Position numbers and translations under genes: made by a program
Notes under the pieces: model-generated
Database searches by the model: none
Seen by the model: only the letters and a program-made list of their open reading frames with translations
Told to the model about the DNA's origin: nothing
Part shown: in pieces, positions 32,498 through 41,218 of the stretch
How positions within the stretch are numbered: position 1 is the stretch's first letter
Layout: each line of letters starts with the position of its first letter
Origin: Sphingobacteriaceae bacterium
Lineage (GTDB): Bacteria > Bacteroidota > Bacteroidia > Sphingobacteriales > Sphingobacteriaceae
Direction: 5' to 3'
Length of the DNA: 64,000 nt
Assembly: GCA_017745075.1 (NCBI GenBank)
Contig: JAGIAD010000004.1
Location: forward strand, 124,001 to 188,000

Positions 32498-35400
32498 TCA
32501 ATATAGGTTAGTGGTTAACGTTTTTTGTTTGTTCCGGGCTATTATGCCTTGGTAATATTTGGTGAGGTAATGATAAATAACGAGTTCATGTGTGCGCTGC
32601 TTGGTTACAAAAATTCTGTTCAGCGACATGTGTATGTAACTCGGAAGAATTTCTCCCAGTTCGGCATCAAGGTCAAGGTCAGGGTGCTGCAGGACATACT
32701 CTGTTCTTATGGCATCATAAGCCCTTATATTTTCTGCTGAGCGGATTTTGAAAAGATTAACAGCGTCTGCAACCTCTTCAGTATCGTCATCTCCATTCAA
32801 AAAGCTGTTAAGTGCTTTGCTGATGGCCCTGTATTTATTATTAAGCTGCAATGTAAGGCTGGCATTTCCCCCAAATTCGCCGAGGAAAGCCTGCTGCATC
32901 CTGGTGGCAAGCTTGAGTTTTTGTTGATTATCAAGGCCGAAATCGCCCATTAAAAGATCAATGCTGCGGGCCGCAAACAACCAGCGGTAATATTCGCCTT
33001 CATCTCCTTCGATCATATTCAGAAAATTGATAATGGCCTTGCTATCATAGTAAAATACCGACTCGCTGAAGACCATCGTATGCGTTCCGTAACGTTCAAT
33101 TTCCTGTTTATAGGTATCGTACTGTATTTTATGTACAATCCGGTCTTCTGCCAGTTGTTTTAAACCATCATTTATCCGGCCCACAATATTGGCCATTGTT
33201 TCGGGCTGATCTGGGTGTAAAAAGCGGATCCTTAAATGGCCTTCAGGATCGTGGTACCTTAAGAAAAACCATTTTTCTATCAAACCTTCATTGCTTAAAG
33301 TATTTACCAGGGGCAGCATATAATCTGTTAAAATTTTCTCTGCCCATTTAGAGCCGCAGTATATTTTAACATAAGTCCACTCCGAACCCAGGTTAAATTT
33401 ACGCGGCAGATGATGCGTATTGACTGTCACACTTTTTACCTGTTTTTCTGCAGGTTCTTCTTTACGGAAAGGAATGATCACCTCGTTGATAAAGGTTTCG
33501 CCGGCATCATCGAGTATTAAAGCATGATCATCTTCATGCAGGAACTCGTATAATATTACAGTACTTTTTTTAAGATTTTGTGTAAGCAGCTCAAGACCTA
33601 AAACACTTCTAAAATCAATAAGCAGTTCACGGTCGCCCTCTATCGAAACTACTTTGTTTGGCAGTTTATACTTGGCGAGGAAAAGATTAAGCTGCTCCGG
33701 TGTATTAATGGCTTTAGCTTCTGCATATACATCTGGTGTCATTTTCCATCTTGCACGGCTCAGAACGAAATGTTTATATTCTACTCTTGGCAAATAAGGC
33801 TGATCATTTAAAATCCCCCAGTCCCAGCTGATGTTGTAAGCACCGTGCTGATGCTGCAGGTCGCATAAAAATTTATATACGGCTATTCCGTTGTTATAAT
33901 TATGTGCTGAAGAGAGCCGCGGGATCACAATTTTGTTGAGGCGTTTCGAACGAAGTTTAATTTCGTTGTTGCTTACCGAAATCATTAGATCTGAAACCGG
34001 GATCTGCCTGTCATTTGGGAGGGAGGAAGTACCCAAAAAAGGTATTTCGTACTCCCTTAGCTGCGGGCGTTGTAAAATATTGCCTACCCTCGAATCGGGC
34101 AGGTGTACAATTTCGGCTATCACAGTTCCTTCTAAGCCTTTTTCTTCAAGTAGTGCGCATTCTTTCAGTTTTTGGGCTAAAAAATTGTCGTTTTGCGCAA
34201 AGCGGGCCAACAATGGTAATGCAGAAGGACCACAGCAGGCAGTAAGGTTAAATTTAAAATCGCCATTATCCAGGCTCCCGGTATTTTTGCTCACGAAATT
34301 ACCAATGGCATAAAAAGTTGAAGGAATTTGCTGTTGGTCTTTTTTACCGATCCCGTTTAAATCGTTATCGGTTAAAACCACAGGGCTGCCATGGTTCTTG
34401 CTGCTTTCTAAGAACTTATTAAAAACCAGTTCCTTGTAGTTGTTCCAACTGATGTTTTTGGCAGAGGGGGTACTGCTTAGCACTAAATCATCAATTAATG
34501 GCGCATGGTTATTGTTACCGGTTCCGGCTTTATCGTAACCAACTCCGGCATCGTTATCAAGCGCTTCCAGGAGCTCCACTTCCTGGTCTTCGTACCGTTC
34601 GGTAAATTTTTTAATAAAACTCTTAATCCTCACAGGCGTTTTGTTTTCGCTTAAAACAGAAAGCGATTGCATTTCGGCTGCGATAATATCCATTACCCTA
34701 ATATTGATATTGTTATGATCCATCCCGATATGAAGATCGGTCTGAACCAAATCTTTGGCATGAGATAAGGGAAAATTTTCTTTAATGATGTGATGGACCT
34801 GGTTACAGGTTTTAACAAAATCTTTCGGCTGGAGCAGATGATCTTCAATGGCAGTCAGCGCCGAAATGCTGGAATGATCGGGATTATTGCTTTTAAGGAT
34901 ATGGGTCAGTTTTTTATAAAACTCATCACCCGTAACTGTTGGTTCAAGTTCCGATACCAATATCTGGGCATCTATTACACTATCAAGGTACTTTTTGGCC
35001 TCATCAACCTTAAGGTTCAGCTGGGTTAACTCATCAAGTAAAAACTGATAGCTTGCGCCGGCACTGGCTTTCTCTATCAGGCATTGAATGTACCTGGAAT
35101 GTTTAATGGCCACTACATAGTAATGACGTTTTTTATTGATGAATTTATATTCAAAATACCGGTAAATACCACCTATTTTATACAAACTGTTATTGACTTT
35201 AAAGATCAGTTTGGCTTTAATATGGTCATTTTTCAGCAGCGACCTCACCAGTTCCGAAATGTAATTCATATCCAAACGGGTATATTTGGTTAGGCGGCTT
35301 TCGGGTGCTTTTAATTTAAGTTCACTGCCCTTTTCGGTAACCTTACCGGTATTATATCCTGAAAACAAACCATAGGGGGTTGCCCTGGTACCCATCCTAA

Positions 35401-35659
35401 GCAGGTATTTATACAGGGTAACCAACAGTTTATCGTCTATGGCATCAGCAGGACCATCAAGCCATTTGATTACTTCTGCATGCAATTCGGGACTGGCCAG
35501 GTAAATGGCATCCTGTAGTTCTCCGGATTGGTACCGACGGTATATTTCCTGTATAAAAGCACTGCGGTTTTCTATCTCGTTTAAAGCTAGGACCGTGTTT
35601 ATGCTTTTGGCAGGAAGGCGCATTAAGTAAAAATCAAAAGGCTTGATGTTATTTCCCAT
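32498..35659 (-). CDS. lanB: Class I lantibiotic dehydratase (LanB), full length
   Basis: A 1053-residue protein with both LanB parts in one chain: the glutamylation domain (about residues 40-690; start FDFYLMRLPAKSINTVLAL, RMGTRATPYGLFSGYNTG) and the elimination domain (SpaB_C type, about 765-1040; WTYVKIYCGSKWAEKIL, WFFLRYHDPEGHLRIRF). LanB enzymes use glutamyl-tRNA to activate Ser and Thr of the precursor and then remove glutamate to give dehydroamino acids. Length and motif order are normal. The next gene upstream is a stand-alone receiver domain, 12 bases away. Confidence 0.93.
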   Translation of the reverse strand: MGNNIKPFDFYLMRLPAKSINTVLALNEIENRSAFIQEIYRRYQSGELQDAIYLASPELHAEVIKWLDGPADAIDDKLLVTLYKYLLRMGTRATPYGLFSGYNTGKVTEKGSELKLKAPESRLTKYTRLDMNYISELVRSLLKNDHIKAKLIFKVNNSLYKIGGIYRYFEYKFINKKRHYYVVAIKHSRYIQCLIEKASAGASYQFLLDELTQLNLKVDEAKKYLDSVIDAQILVSELEPTVTGDEFYKKLTHILKSNNPDHSSISALTAIEDHLLQPKDFVKTCNQVHHIIKENFPLSHAKDLVQTDLHIGMDHNNINIRVMDIIAAEMQSLSVLSENKTPVRIKSFIKKFTERYEDQEVELLEALDNDAGVGYDKAGTGNNNHAPLIDDLVLSSTPSAKNISWNNYKELVFNKFLESSKNHGSPVVLTDNDLNGIGKKDQQQIPSTFYAIGNFVSKNTGSLDNGDFKFNLTACCGPSALPLLARFAQNDNFLAQKLKECALLEEKGLEGTVIAEIVHLPDSRVGNILQRPQLREYEIPFLGTSSLPNDRQIPVSDLMISVSNNEIKLRSKRLNKIVIPRLSSAHNYNNGIAVYKFLCDLQHQHGAYNISWDWGILNDQPYLPRVEYKHFVLSRARWKMTPDVYAEAKAINTPEQLNLFLAKYKLPNKVVSIEGDRELLIDFRSVLGLELLTQNLKKSTVILYEFLHEDDHALILDDAGETFINEVIIPFRKEEPAEKQVKSVTVNTHHLPRKFNLGSEWTYVKIYCGSKWAEKILTDYMLPLVNTLSNEGLIEKWFFLRYHDPEGHLRIRFLHPDQPETMANIVGRINDGLKQLAEDRIVHKIQYDTYKQEIERYGTHTMVFSESVFYYDSKAIINFLNMIEGDEGEYYRWLFAARSIDLLMGDFGLDNQQKLKLATRMQQAFLGEFGGNASLTLQLNNKYRAISKALNSFLNGDDDTEEVADAVNLFKIRSAENIRAYDAIRTEYVLQHPDLDLDAELGEILPSYIHMSLNRIFVTKQRTHELVIYHYLTKYYQGIIARNKQKTLTTNLY

Positions 35660-35671
35660 GGTTTGAGTTTT

Positions 35672-36040
35672 TTATTTTACAGCTTTAAACGGAATCACTT
35701 TATTAAGGCTTTCTTTAAAACTCTCAAGAGAAAATGGTTTAAACAAGATGTCCCGGGCAAACTTTAAATTATACTCATCCAAATGTTTGTGAGAGAGCGC
35801 CGTAATAACGATTATAATATAGTCTTTAATCTTGAGTTTTGCAATCTGGTTAATATCGCCTCCCCTAAATTTGATATCCAGAAATAAAATATCGGCCTTA
35901 TGTATGTTCAGAAGGCGTTCCAGGCCCTGCATGCTGCTTACTTTTCCCAATAAAACGAGCTCATCACATTGCGAAATATATGCTTCCACCTGCTCCTGGG
36001 CTAGTGGTTCGTCATCTAGTATTATGCAGTTAAATTTCAT
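35672..36040 (-). CDS. Stand-alone receiver domain inside the lan operon
   Basis: A 122-residue CheY-like protein without output domain. Acidic Asp9-Asp10, phospho-acceptor Asp55 (ILFLDIKFRGG) and the Lys of ILFKPFS are present, so it should accept phosphate. It opens MKFNCIILDDEPLAQEQVEAY, which is close to the start of the LytTR regulator at 31097 (MTLKCLIIDDEPLARETLEEY), so it is likely a truncated copy of that kind of regulator. It sits between lanB and lanC with gaps of 12 and 3 bases. It could compete for phosphate from the kinase and damp the response. Confidence 0.85.
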   Translation of the reverse strand: MKFNCIILDDEPLAQEQVEAYISQCDELVLLGKVSSMQGLERLLNIHKADILFLDIKFRGGDINQIAKLKIKDYIIIVITALSHKHLDEYNLKFARDILFKPFSLESFKESLNKVIPFKAVK

Positions 36041-36043
36041 AGA

Positions 36044-37252
36044 TTAATGGAGCCAGGTAAATTGATTAATCTTATAACGATCTGAAGTGCGTTGCATAAT
36101 GGTTAAGGCAATGCCGATCAGGCCGAAGTTTAAATCGAGCTGCGCATTATCGTACTCGCCAAAGAAAAAGGATTTAAAGCCTAAATACTTATTCCGCCCG
36201 GTGGCATACGATGGGATCTGCGACTCCCAATAGGCCGAGGCCTTTTTAAAAGCTTCAATTCCGGTGAGTTCATAAATTCTGCTATAAATTAAGCAGGGCG
36301 AACATACACCATACTTAATGGAGGCATCGTTTAAAAAGGTTTCTTCTTTTGTTTTTCTTTTAGTGGTTTCGAGCGCAATCCGTATGCCTTCTGCCAGGTA
36401 ATCTTCCTCCTTTAAAATCTGGGCCGCCCTAATGATGGCATAGCTCGTACCGATATCGCCATAAACCAGGCAATGGTTAATTATTTTTTCAGGCTCTTTG
36501 ATCCACAGTGGAAAAACAGAGGTAAACAACTGGCTATCCATGCGGTTCTGCAACAGGAATTTTAAACCATAGTGCATTAATTCAGCACATTTTTCGGGTT
36601 CAATACCTGCCTCATTGGCTGAAGATAAAAAGTTAATCACCATGGCGCTTCCATGTGCCAAACCTGTATAAACCCTGGGCTCGCTAAAATAATGTGTAGT
36701 CCAGAAATACCCGCTTTCCTTATTACCTTCTTTTAGTTCGTCAAGTGCATTAATGGTCTGCAATACGGCTTTTTTGGCAACAGTTGATAATGATGCCCTG
36801 TTAATGAGGTAAAAACCAATCCCTATGGCCCCTTTAGACATCCCAAAGTTGCGTTCGGCAATATTTTCTTTCACCCTTTCGGCCAGTAAATCATCAATCT
36901 GCCGCTTAAAAGAAGTATAGTCTTCTTCTATATGACCTTCCTTTTCGAGATAGATCAGCAGGCTGCCAAATTCGGCAATATCAAGGTAATAGTTTGAGGT
37001 AAGTGTAGATTTATACCTGGATGGGTTAAGGTCATCAAAGGCCGCTTCCAGAAACCGTTCGGCAGCGGCGTAATAAATTTCGTTTTTTGTATAACTTGCA
37101 TACAGGCAGTTTAACAGAACGGCGCCGCCTTTACCATGCCCCACGCCAAAATTAGGTAGCGCATCGAGCGCATGTTTGTTTACCAGATCAATAATTTCTG
37201 GCAACAGTATTTGTGTATTAACTTTTCCCAAGTTCTTAGAAACAGCTTCCAT
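36044..37252 (-). CDS. lanC: LanC-like cyclase with altered zinc-ligand motifs
   Basis: A 402-residue protein with the double six-helix barrel plan of LanC: GVGHGKGGAVLLNCLY, FGMSKGAIGIGFYL, TGLAHGSAMVINFL, LVYGDIGTSYAII, and LDLNFGLIGIALTIM at the end. In LanC, zinc is held by a Cys in WCYG and by Cys-His in CHG. Here the first site reads HCLVYG (Cys261 three residues before Tyr) and the second CSPC (Cys317, Ser318, Cys320) without His. His200 of AHG is kept. The zinc site may be rebuilt or lost, so cyclase activity is uncertain. It lies three bases before the receiver gene. Confidence 0.82.
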   Translation of the reverse strand: MEAVSKNLGKVNTQILLPEIIDLVNKHALDALPNFGVGHGKGGAVLLNCLYASYTKNEIYYAAAERFLEAAFDDLNPSRYKSTLTSNYYLDIAEFGSLLIYLEKEGHIEEDYTSFKRQIDDLLAERVKENIAERNFGMSKGAIGIGFYLINRASLSTVAKKAVLQTINALDELKEGNKESGYFWTTHYFSEPRVYTGLAHGSAMVINFLSSANEAGIEPEKCAELMHYGLKFLLQNRMDSQLFTSVFPLWIKEPEKIINHCLVYGDIGTSYAIIRAAQILKEEDYLAEGIRIALETTKRKTKEETFLNDASIKYGVCSPCLIYSRIYELTGIEAFKKASAYWESQIPSYATGRNKYLGFKSFFFGEYDNAQLDLNFGLIGIALTIMQRTSDRYKINQFTWLH

Positions 37253-37254
37253 AA

Positions 37255-39669
37255 TTATAGTTTTAACCTTCCCAGCTCATCGCTGTTACCATTTGTTTGT
37301 ACACGTCTGTCTTTGCCAATTTTGCCAAAATTGTAACCAAAGGCAATTCTTGCTCTTCGTGTATCTACACGGTGTATGCTTTCTGTTATTAAAGGAACAA
37401 TATTGGTAGACAGGAGCTGGTTGTTCTTGTAAAAAATATCGCTTACGTCAAACTTGATAAAACCCTGGTTATTAAATATTTTCTTCCTGATTCCGGCTGT
37501 AACATTCGAATAGCCTTCATAATCGTAAATACCTGAAATGGTTGGCGATTCGTAAGAGGCAGACAGCTCTGCTGAAACGGTTGGCGAAATTTTAAAAGTA
37601 TGGTTTGTGCTAATGGTAAAATAATATTTCTCCCTGATCATAATATTGGCATTTGCTACCGGATCCGGGAAGCGGATGTTCTGGTAGTAGCCCGATAAGC
37701 GGTTATTGGTATTCCACCAGGAAGCAAACTTGATAGGAAACCCTAAACTGGCACTTACCAAATGGTTCTTCAGGAAATTTGCTTTTGTTTTTATAAATTT
37801 TAAAGAGTTCTGATCGTATAAAACGGTGCTCATGATTGCATTTTCAGTTTGGGTGTATCCGAAACGGAGACTATATTTTTGGTATAAGTTAGACCATGTA
37901 AAAGCATGCTGATATTCTGGCCTAAGCAGTGCATTTCCCCTGGTAAGGGTGTAATTATCAATGTAAAGCTCGTATGGAATCAGGTCATCGTATGACGGGC
38001 GGTTAATGGTCTTAGCATAGGCTAATGATGTGGTATAATTTTTAGTCACCTTATAATCTGCCCTGATGTTGGGAAACAGGTTAAAATAATTAGAGTCTAA
38101 ACCCATTACCACCTTGTACTGCGTGTACTCGCCCCTTAAACCCGCCTGAAAATTAAATTTGCCTACTTCGTAATTCAGGTTAAAATAAGCCGCAGGGATC
38201 TGTTCCTTATAACCCAGGTTGTTAAAAATACTACCCGTTTCCTGCCATTGGTTATTAATAAAATTAGCCGGGTTTTGGTGACTATTGTTGCTGGTGTAGG
38301 TGTATTTTAAACCGCTTTCCAGTTTCAATGCCGGATTAATATTTTGTGTATAATCTAATGAACTGGTATAAATATCGTAATTAGATGATGCCCTGTTCCT
38401 GAATAATGAAAGCTCAGGAGTTGTAGCGCCATTGTTAAATTTATCCTGGTTAAACTGTTGGTTCTGGTTACTGATGTAATTGGTATAGTTGGCTGTTACC
38501 AACAGGTTAGAACCTATGGTGTCTAAATCGAGTTTGTAAAATACATCGTAATTGGCAAAATCTACCTTCAGATCCAGGTCATTGAAAGTATTGATCCTGC
38601 TCGAACTGCCTGGCTGATTGATCAGCGCATTTACATCGCCCTTTCCATACATGTGTGCTTTTACGAAAGTATAATCAGCACCAATGGTATTCTTTTTATT
38701 GATATAATAATTTAAACTGGCATTAATACTTCCATCGGCCGATGCGCCATCAGAAATATCTACTGTCTGGCTAAAATCACCAACGCGGTTTATGCCCTGG
38801 AACAGTATCCTGTTGTCGTAGCCTTTTTCGATATGGCCACGTTTTGCATAACTGCCGTTCAAGGTAAAATCGTATTTGGGTGCGCCGATCCTTAGGCCTG
38901 CGTTTGCACCACCCCCAAACCGGTAACCTTGGGTAAGGTTACCACCGGTGTTGGCTGTCCAGCCAATTTTTTTGCTTCTTTTGGTGTGAATTTCGATTAC
39001 ACCACCGCTGGCACTTGCGTCATATCTTGATGATGGATTCGTAATCAGCTCTATGCGGTCAATCTGATCGCCGGGTATAGAACTTAAAATGTTGGATAAG
39101 GTTGCATTAGGTATTTTTTTTCCATCGAGAATAATCAATACATTCGATTTTCCTTCCATAGAGATGTTGCCATTAACCATCTGTACTGAAGGTGCCATGC
39201 CGATAATGCTATATGCATCGTTGCCCGCTGCAAGCACACTTTCGCCAACATTTAATATAATCCGATCTGTTTTTTGCTGTATAAAAGATTTGGTACCCAC
39301 AATTTTAACTTCCTGCAGGTTCTGAACATCGGTGTTCAGGGTAATTTCGCCCAATTCTAAATCTTTATTGGCGGTAACTACAACTTTTTTTGTCGACTTA
39401 ACAAAGCCCATGTTGCTTAATATGAGCGTGTATTCGCCGGGTTTTGCTTCAACGCTAAATAATCCTTCCAGGTCGGTAATAGCACCTTTTACCAGTGCAC
39501 TCTCCCCGGCATTCCATAATGCAACACTAGAATAGGGAATACCCTTTTTCTTGTCGTCTACAACCCTTCCTTTTATTTTTCCCTGGGCATATGCGAAATT
39601 AATGCCTGATAATATAAAAAGGATTAGGAGCGTTAGATACGGGACATAGGTTTTTTTTCTCTTTTTCAT
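37255..39669 (-). CDS. TonB-type outer-membrane beta-barrel receptor of the lan operon
   Basis: An 804-residue outer-membrane protein with signal peptide (LLILFILSGINFAYA), a carboxypeptidase-regulatory-like domain (KGRVVDDKKKGIPYSSVAL to about residue 115), a plug domain (AYSIIGMAPSVQMV, DRIELITNPSSRYDASASGGVI) and a long barrel of the outer-membrane-protein family common in Bacteroidota. It stands between the precursor genes and lanC, three bases from the latter, so it belongs to the peptide pathway. It may pass the product through the outer membrane or take up peptide for signalling; direction cannot be told. Confidence 0.88.
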   Translation of the reverse strand: MKKRKKTYVPYLTLLILFILSGINFAYAQGKIKGRVVDDKKKGIPYSSVALWNAGESALVKGAITDLEGLFSVEAKPGEYTLILSNMGFVKSTKKVVVTANKDLELGEITLNTDVQNLQEVKIVGTKSFIQQKTDRIILNVGESVLAAGNDAYSIIGMAPSVQMVNGNISMEGKSNVLIILDGKKIPNATLSNILSSIPGDQIDRIELITNPSSRYDASASGGVIEIHTKRSKKIGWTANTGGNLTQGYRFGGGANAGLRIGAPKYDFTLNGSYAKRGHIEKGYDNRILFQGINRVGDFSQTVDISDGASADGSINASLNYYINKKNTIGADYTFVKAHMYGKGDVNALINQPGSSSRINTFNDLDLKVDFANYDVFYKLDLDTIGSNLLVTANYTNYISNQNQQFNQDKFNNGATTPELSLFRNRASSNYDIYTSSLDYTQNINPALKLESGLKYTYTSNNSHQNPANFINNQWQETGSIFNNLGYKEQIPAAYFNLNYEVGKFNFQAGLRGEYTQYKVVMGLDSNYFNLFPNIRADYKVTKNYTTSLAYAKTINRPSYDDLIPYELYIDNYTLTRGNALLRPEYQHAFTWSNLYQKYSLRFGYTQTENAIMSTVLYDQNSLKFIKTKANFLKNHLVSASLGFPIKFASWWNTNNRLSGYYQNIRFPDPVANANIMIREKYYFTISTNHTFKISPTVSAELSASYESPTISGIYDYEGYSNVTAGIRKKIFNNQGFIKFDVSDIFYKNNQLLSTNIVPLITESIHRVDTRRARIAFGYNFGKIGKDRRVQTNGNSDELGRLKL

Positions 39670-39717
39670 AGTGCTGATGATGTTGGGTAGTTTTTATAAA
39701 TAGATAGGTAGGGCCAG

Positions 39718-39888
39718 TTAATCGCTAATAGCGTCCTGTTCTTCTTTACTGGGACCTTTACAGGAATCTGCCCAACAAGAAAATTCAATTGCATTACCTC
39801 CCTGAATCTCTTTTAGCTGATCTTCACTTAGTTCTGCAATAATTTCTTTTTCTAATTGCGCTTTATTTGATAACTTTACCTTTTTCAT
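39718..39888 (-). CDS. lanA: Lanthipeptide precursor 1 (56 residues, SCWADSC core)
   Basis: A 56-residue precursor, MKKVKLSNKAQLEKEII to GG at residues 30-31. The leader matches the Bacteroidota class I pattern (K-x-L-x-x-K... L-S-E-D-Q-L-K-E-I-x-G-G). The core of 25 residues begins NAIEFSCWADSCKGPS and holds two Cys, four Ser and no Thr. It shares SCWxDSCK with the next gene, which marks that block as the conserved, probably modified part. It is the last of four small genes, 48 bases before the receptor gene, and follows two hairpins (39932-39951, 39985-40018). Confidence 0.85.
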   Translation of the reverse strand: MKKVKLSNKAQLEKEIIAELSEDQLKEIQGGNAIEFSCWADSCKGPSKEEQDAISD

Positions 39889-39931
39889 GTTAATAGAAAT
39901 TAATATGATTTAAATCTTATCGCTAGGCCAA

Positions 39932-40018
39932 TACCCCAGAGCATTGGGGTAACATTAAGCGGTTTGAGAATCGATTTGATTAATAAAGAGTGCGCCGGGT
40001 CTAAGCGGCACACTCTTT
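39932..40018 (-). promoter_or_regulatory. Two hairpins between lanthipeptide precursors 1 and 2
   Basis: TACCCCA/TGGGGTA (39932-39951, 7-bp stem) and AAAGAGTGcGCC/GGCacACTCTTT (39985-40018, about 12 bp with one G-U pair). Neither is followed by a long T-run on the gene strand. They probably stabilise the precursor mRNA or lower read-through into the enzyme genes. Confidence 0.55.
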
Positions 40019-40026
40019 AAAGGTTT

Positions 40027-40200
40027 TTAGCCACCAAATTCTTCTTCAACAGAAGCTTTAGTGTTATTTTTGCAAGAATCTGACCAGCATGATAATTCAG
40101 CTGCGTTTCCACCTTCGATTTCTTTTAATTGATCTTCGCTCAATTTTGAAATGATTTCTTTGTCTAATTGTACTTTTTCTGATAAATTAACTTTTTTCAT
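40027..40200 (-). CDS. lanA: Lanthipeptide precursor 2 (57 residues, SCWSDSC core)
   Basis: A 57-residue paralogue of precursor 1, from MKKVNLSEKVQLDKEII to GG at 30-31. The leaders are about 80% identical by eye. The core NAAELSCWSDSCKNNTKAS has two Cys, four Ser and one Thr, and the peptide ends in GG, absent from precursor 1. Ser or Thr could be dehydrated by LanB and joined to Cys36 or Cys41-type positions in SCWSDSC. Both cores are acidic at the C-terminus (VEEEFGG; EEQDAISD). Confidence 0.86.
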   Translation of the reverse strand: MKKVNLSEKVQLDKEIISKLSEDQLKEIEGGNAAELSCWSDSCKNNTKASVEEEFGG

Positions 40201-40318
40201 GATGTTTAATTTTTAAATGATTTAATTGATTTGATTAAGTTGTTTTCCCATTTAATTGCTCTAACCGGTATGAGTATTATGCTGGGTTTATTAATGCCTA
40301 ACTACGGGGCCAGCGCAG

Positions 40319-40498
40319 TCAGTGATTAAACTTTTGAAAACTGCCGTCGTTCTGATCGAACTGGTTACGGTGTTCTTCTTTTAAATAGTGAAGAAATTGT
40401 TCTTCGCCCCCTCCACCCAAGATCATTCCTAACTCATCATCCATAAAGGGGCGAAAATCTTCTTCATTACTTTCTGGGTTAAATTCATACTTTTTCAT
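40319..40498 (-). CDS. GG-leader small peptide without Cys, third precursor-like gene
   Basis: A 59-residue ORF, MKKYEFNPESNEEDFRPFMDD... LGMILGGGG, then a core EEQFLHYLKEEHRNQFDQND and GSFQKFNH. The GGGG block (residues 28-31) after a hydrophobic pair fits a C39 cleavage site. The core has one Ser and no Cys or Thr, so no lanthionine can form within it. The leader differs from precursors 1 and 2. It could be a signal peptide for the two-component system, a partner peptide or a regulatory product. Coding is supported by the in-line position and the GG. Confidence 0.6.
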   Translation of the reverse strand: MKKYEFNPESNEEDFRPFMDDELGMILGGGGEEQFLHYLKEEHRNQFDQNDGSFQKFNH

Positions 40499-40521
40499 AA
40501 TGGATAATTTTTTTTAAGTTT

Positions 40522-40674
40522 TTAAATTGCGAAACCTGTCATGGTTGTGGTCATGGTTAGTGTGTCACCTATAACAGTATTGTCTTTGTTAGCTATGCCA
40601 CATTTAACATTTTCACATGTGATGATTTCTCTTTTCAGTTCTAATTCTTCAGTGTTGTTTAGGTTGTGTTTCAT
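40522..40674 (-). CDS. Thr-rich precursor-like peptide, first gene of lan operon
   Basis: The ATG at 40674 gives 50 residues, MKHNLNNTEELELKREII; the ten residues from an upstream ATG (40704) do not fit a leader. The C-terminal part has two Cys (ITCENVKCGI) and then GDTLTMTTTMTGFAI with six Thr in eleven residues, an attractive LanB substrate. It lacks GG, so if it is exported the cut differs. The word KREIITC resembles KEII in the leaders of precursors 1 and 2. As the first gene after the direct repeat it would be most strongly expressed. Confidence 0.6.
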   Translation of the reverse strand: MKHNLNNTEELELKREIITCENVKCGIANKDNTVIGDTLTMTTTMTGFAI

Positions 40675-40740
40675 AATAGTTTTTGTTTGTTGTTTATGAT
40701 ACAAACATTCACTTTTGATTTTATTTCATAGAATATATTC

Positions 40741-40769
40741 GACCAAATGATAGGTTTTCATGACCAAAT
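40741..40769 (-). promoter_or_regulatory. Direct repeat ATTTGGTC x2, candidate LytTR-regulator site
   Basis: On the minus strand ATTTGGTC occurs at 40769-40762 and at 40748-40741, a spacing of 21 bases (two helical turns), with T-A rich flanks. LytTR regulators bind such direct repeats. The pair lies 67 bases before the first precursor ATG. The -7 box is not clear; AATGTTTG (40702-40709) is the nearest match. Confidence 0.55.
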
Positions 40770-40976
40770 CAGAGATATATCACACATTAATAATTAGCCG
40801 GATTTGACTTTCTTATCATACGGCGTGTATAGTGATATCAGTTTGAGGTGTAGGGGCTGGAATCCGGAGGCTTAATTGCAGGTATTTAAGAGGCTGTACC
40901 ACATTTGTAATTAAGCCTATAATCTGTCACGTTAAGCTTTTAAAGTATTTAGATAAGGTCTTTCGATTACGCTGCC

Positions 40977-41150
40977 ATTGACAGATCCTATAGAAGAATC
41001 GTCTTTTCGACTGGAGCGTGCCGATTTTTCATCGGTAGCGAAATGGAGAAATCTATAGAGACAGGTTTAGCTTCGCTGAGCAACCGTGGTTCTCGATTGC
41101 GTTGGACTCTGCTCGAATTAACGACTCGTGAGAGGTTGTTAATCATATTG
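40977..41150 (+). repeat. Dispersed intergenic repeat, family A, copy 1
   Basis: A 174-base block that runs ATTGACAG... to ...AATCATATTG. It matches 58238-58412 in the same orientation with few mismatches over the whole length. It contains the small hairpin CCGATttttcATCGG and the word AAATGGAGAAATCTATAG that is shared with the shorter repeat at 51704-51792. Confidence 0.8.
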
Positions 41151-41218
41151 AATTTTATAACCTGAACTCGAAATTATTTACTGAAAAACTGTCTTATAAA
41201 CGCCCCTGATTAGACCAA

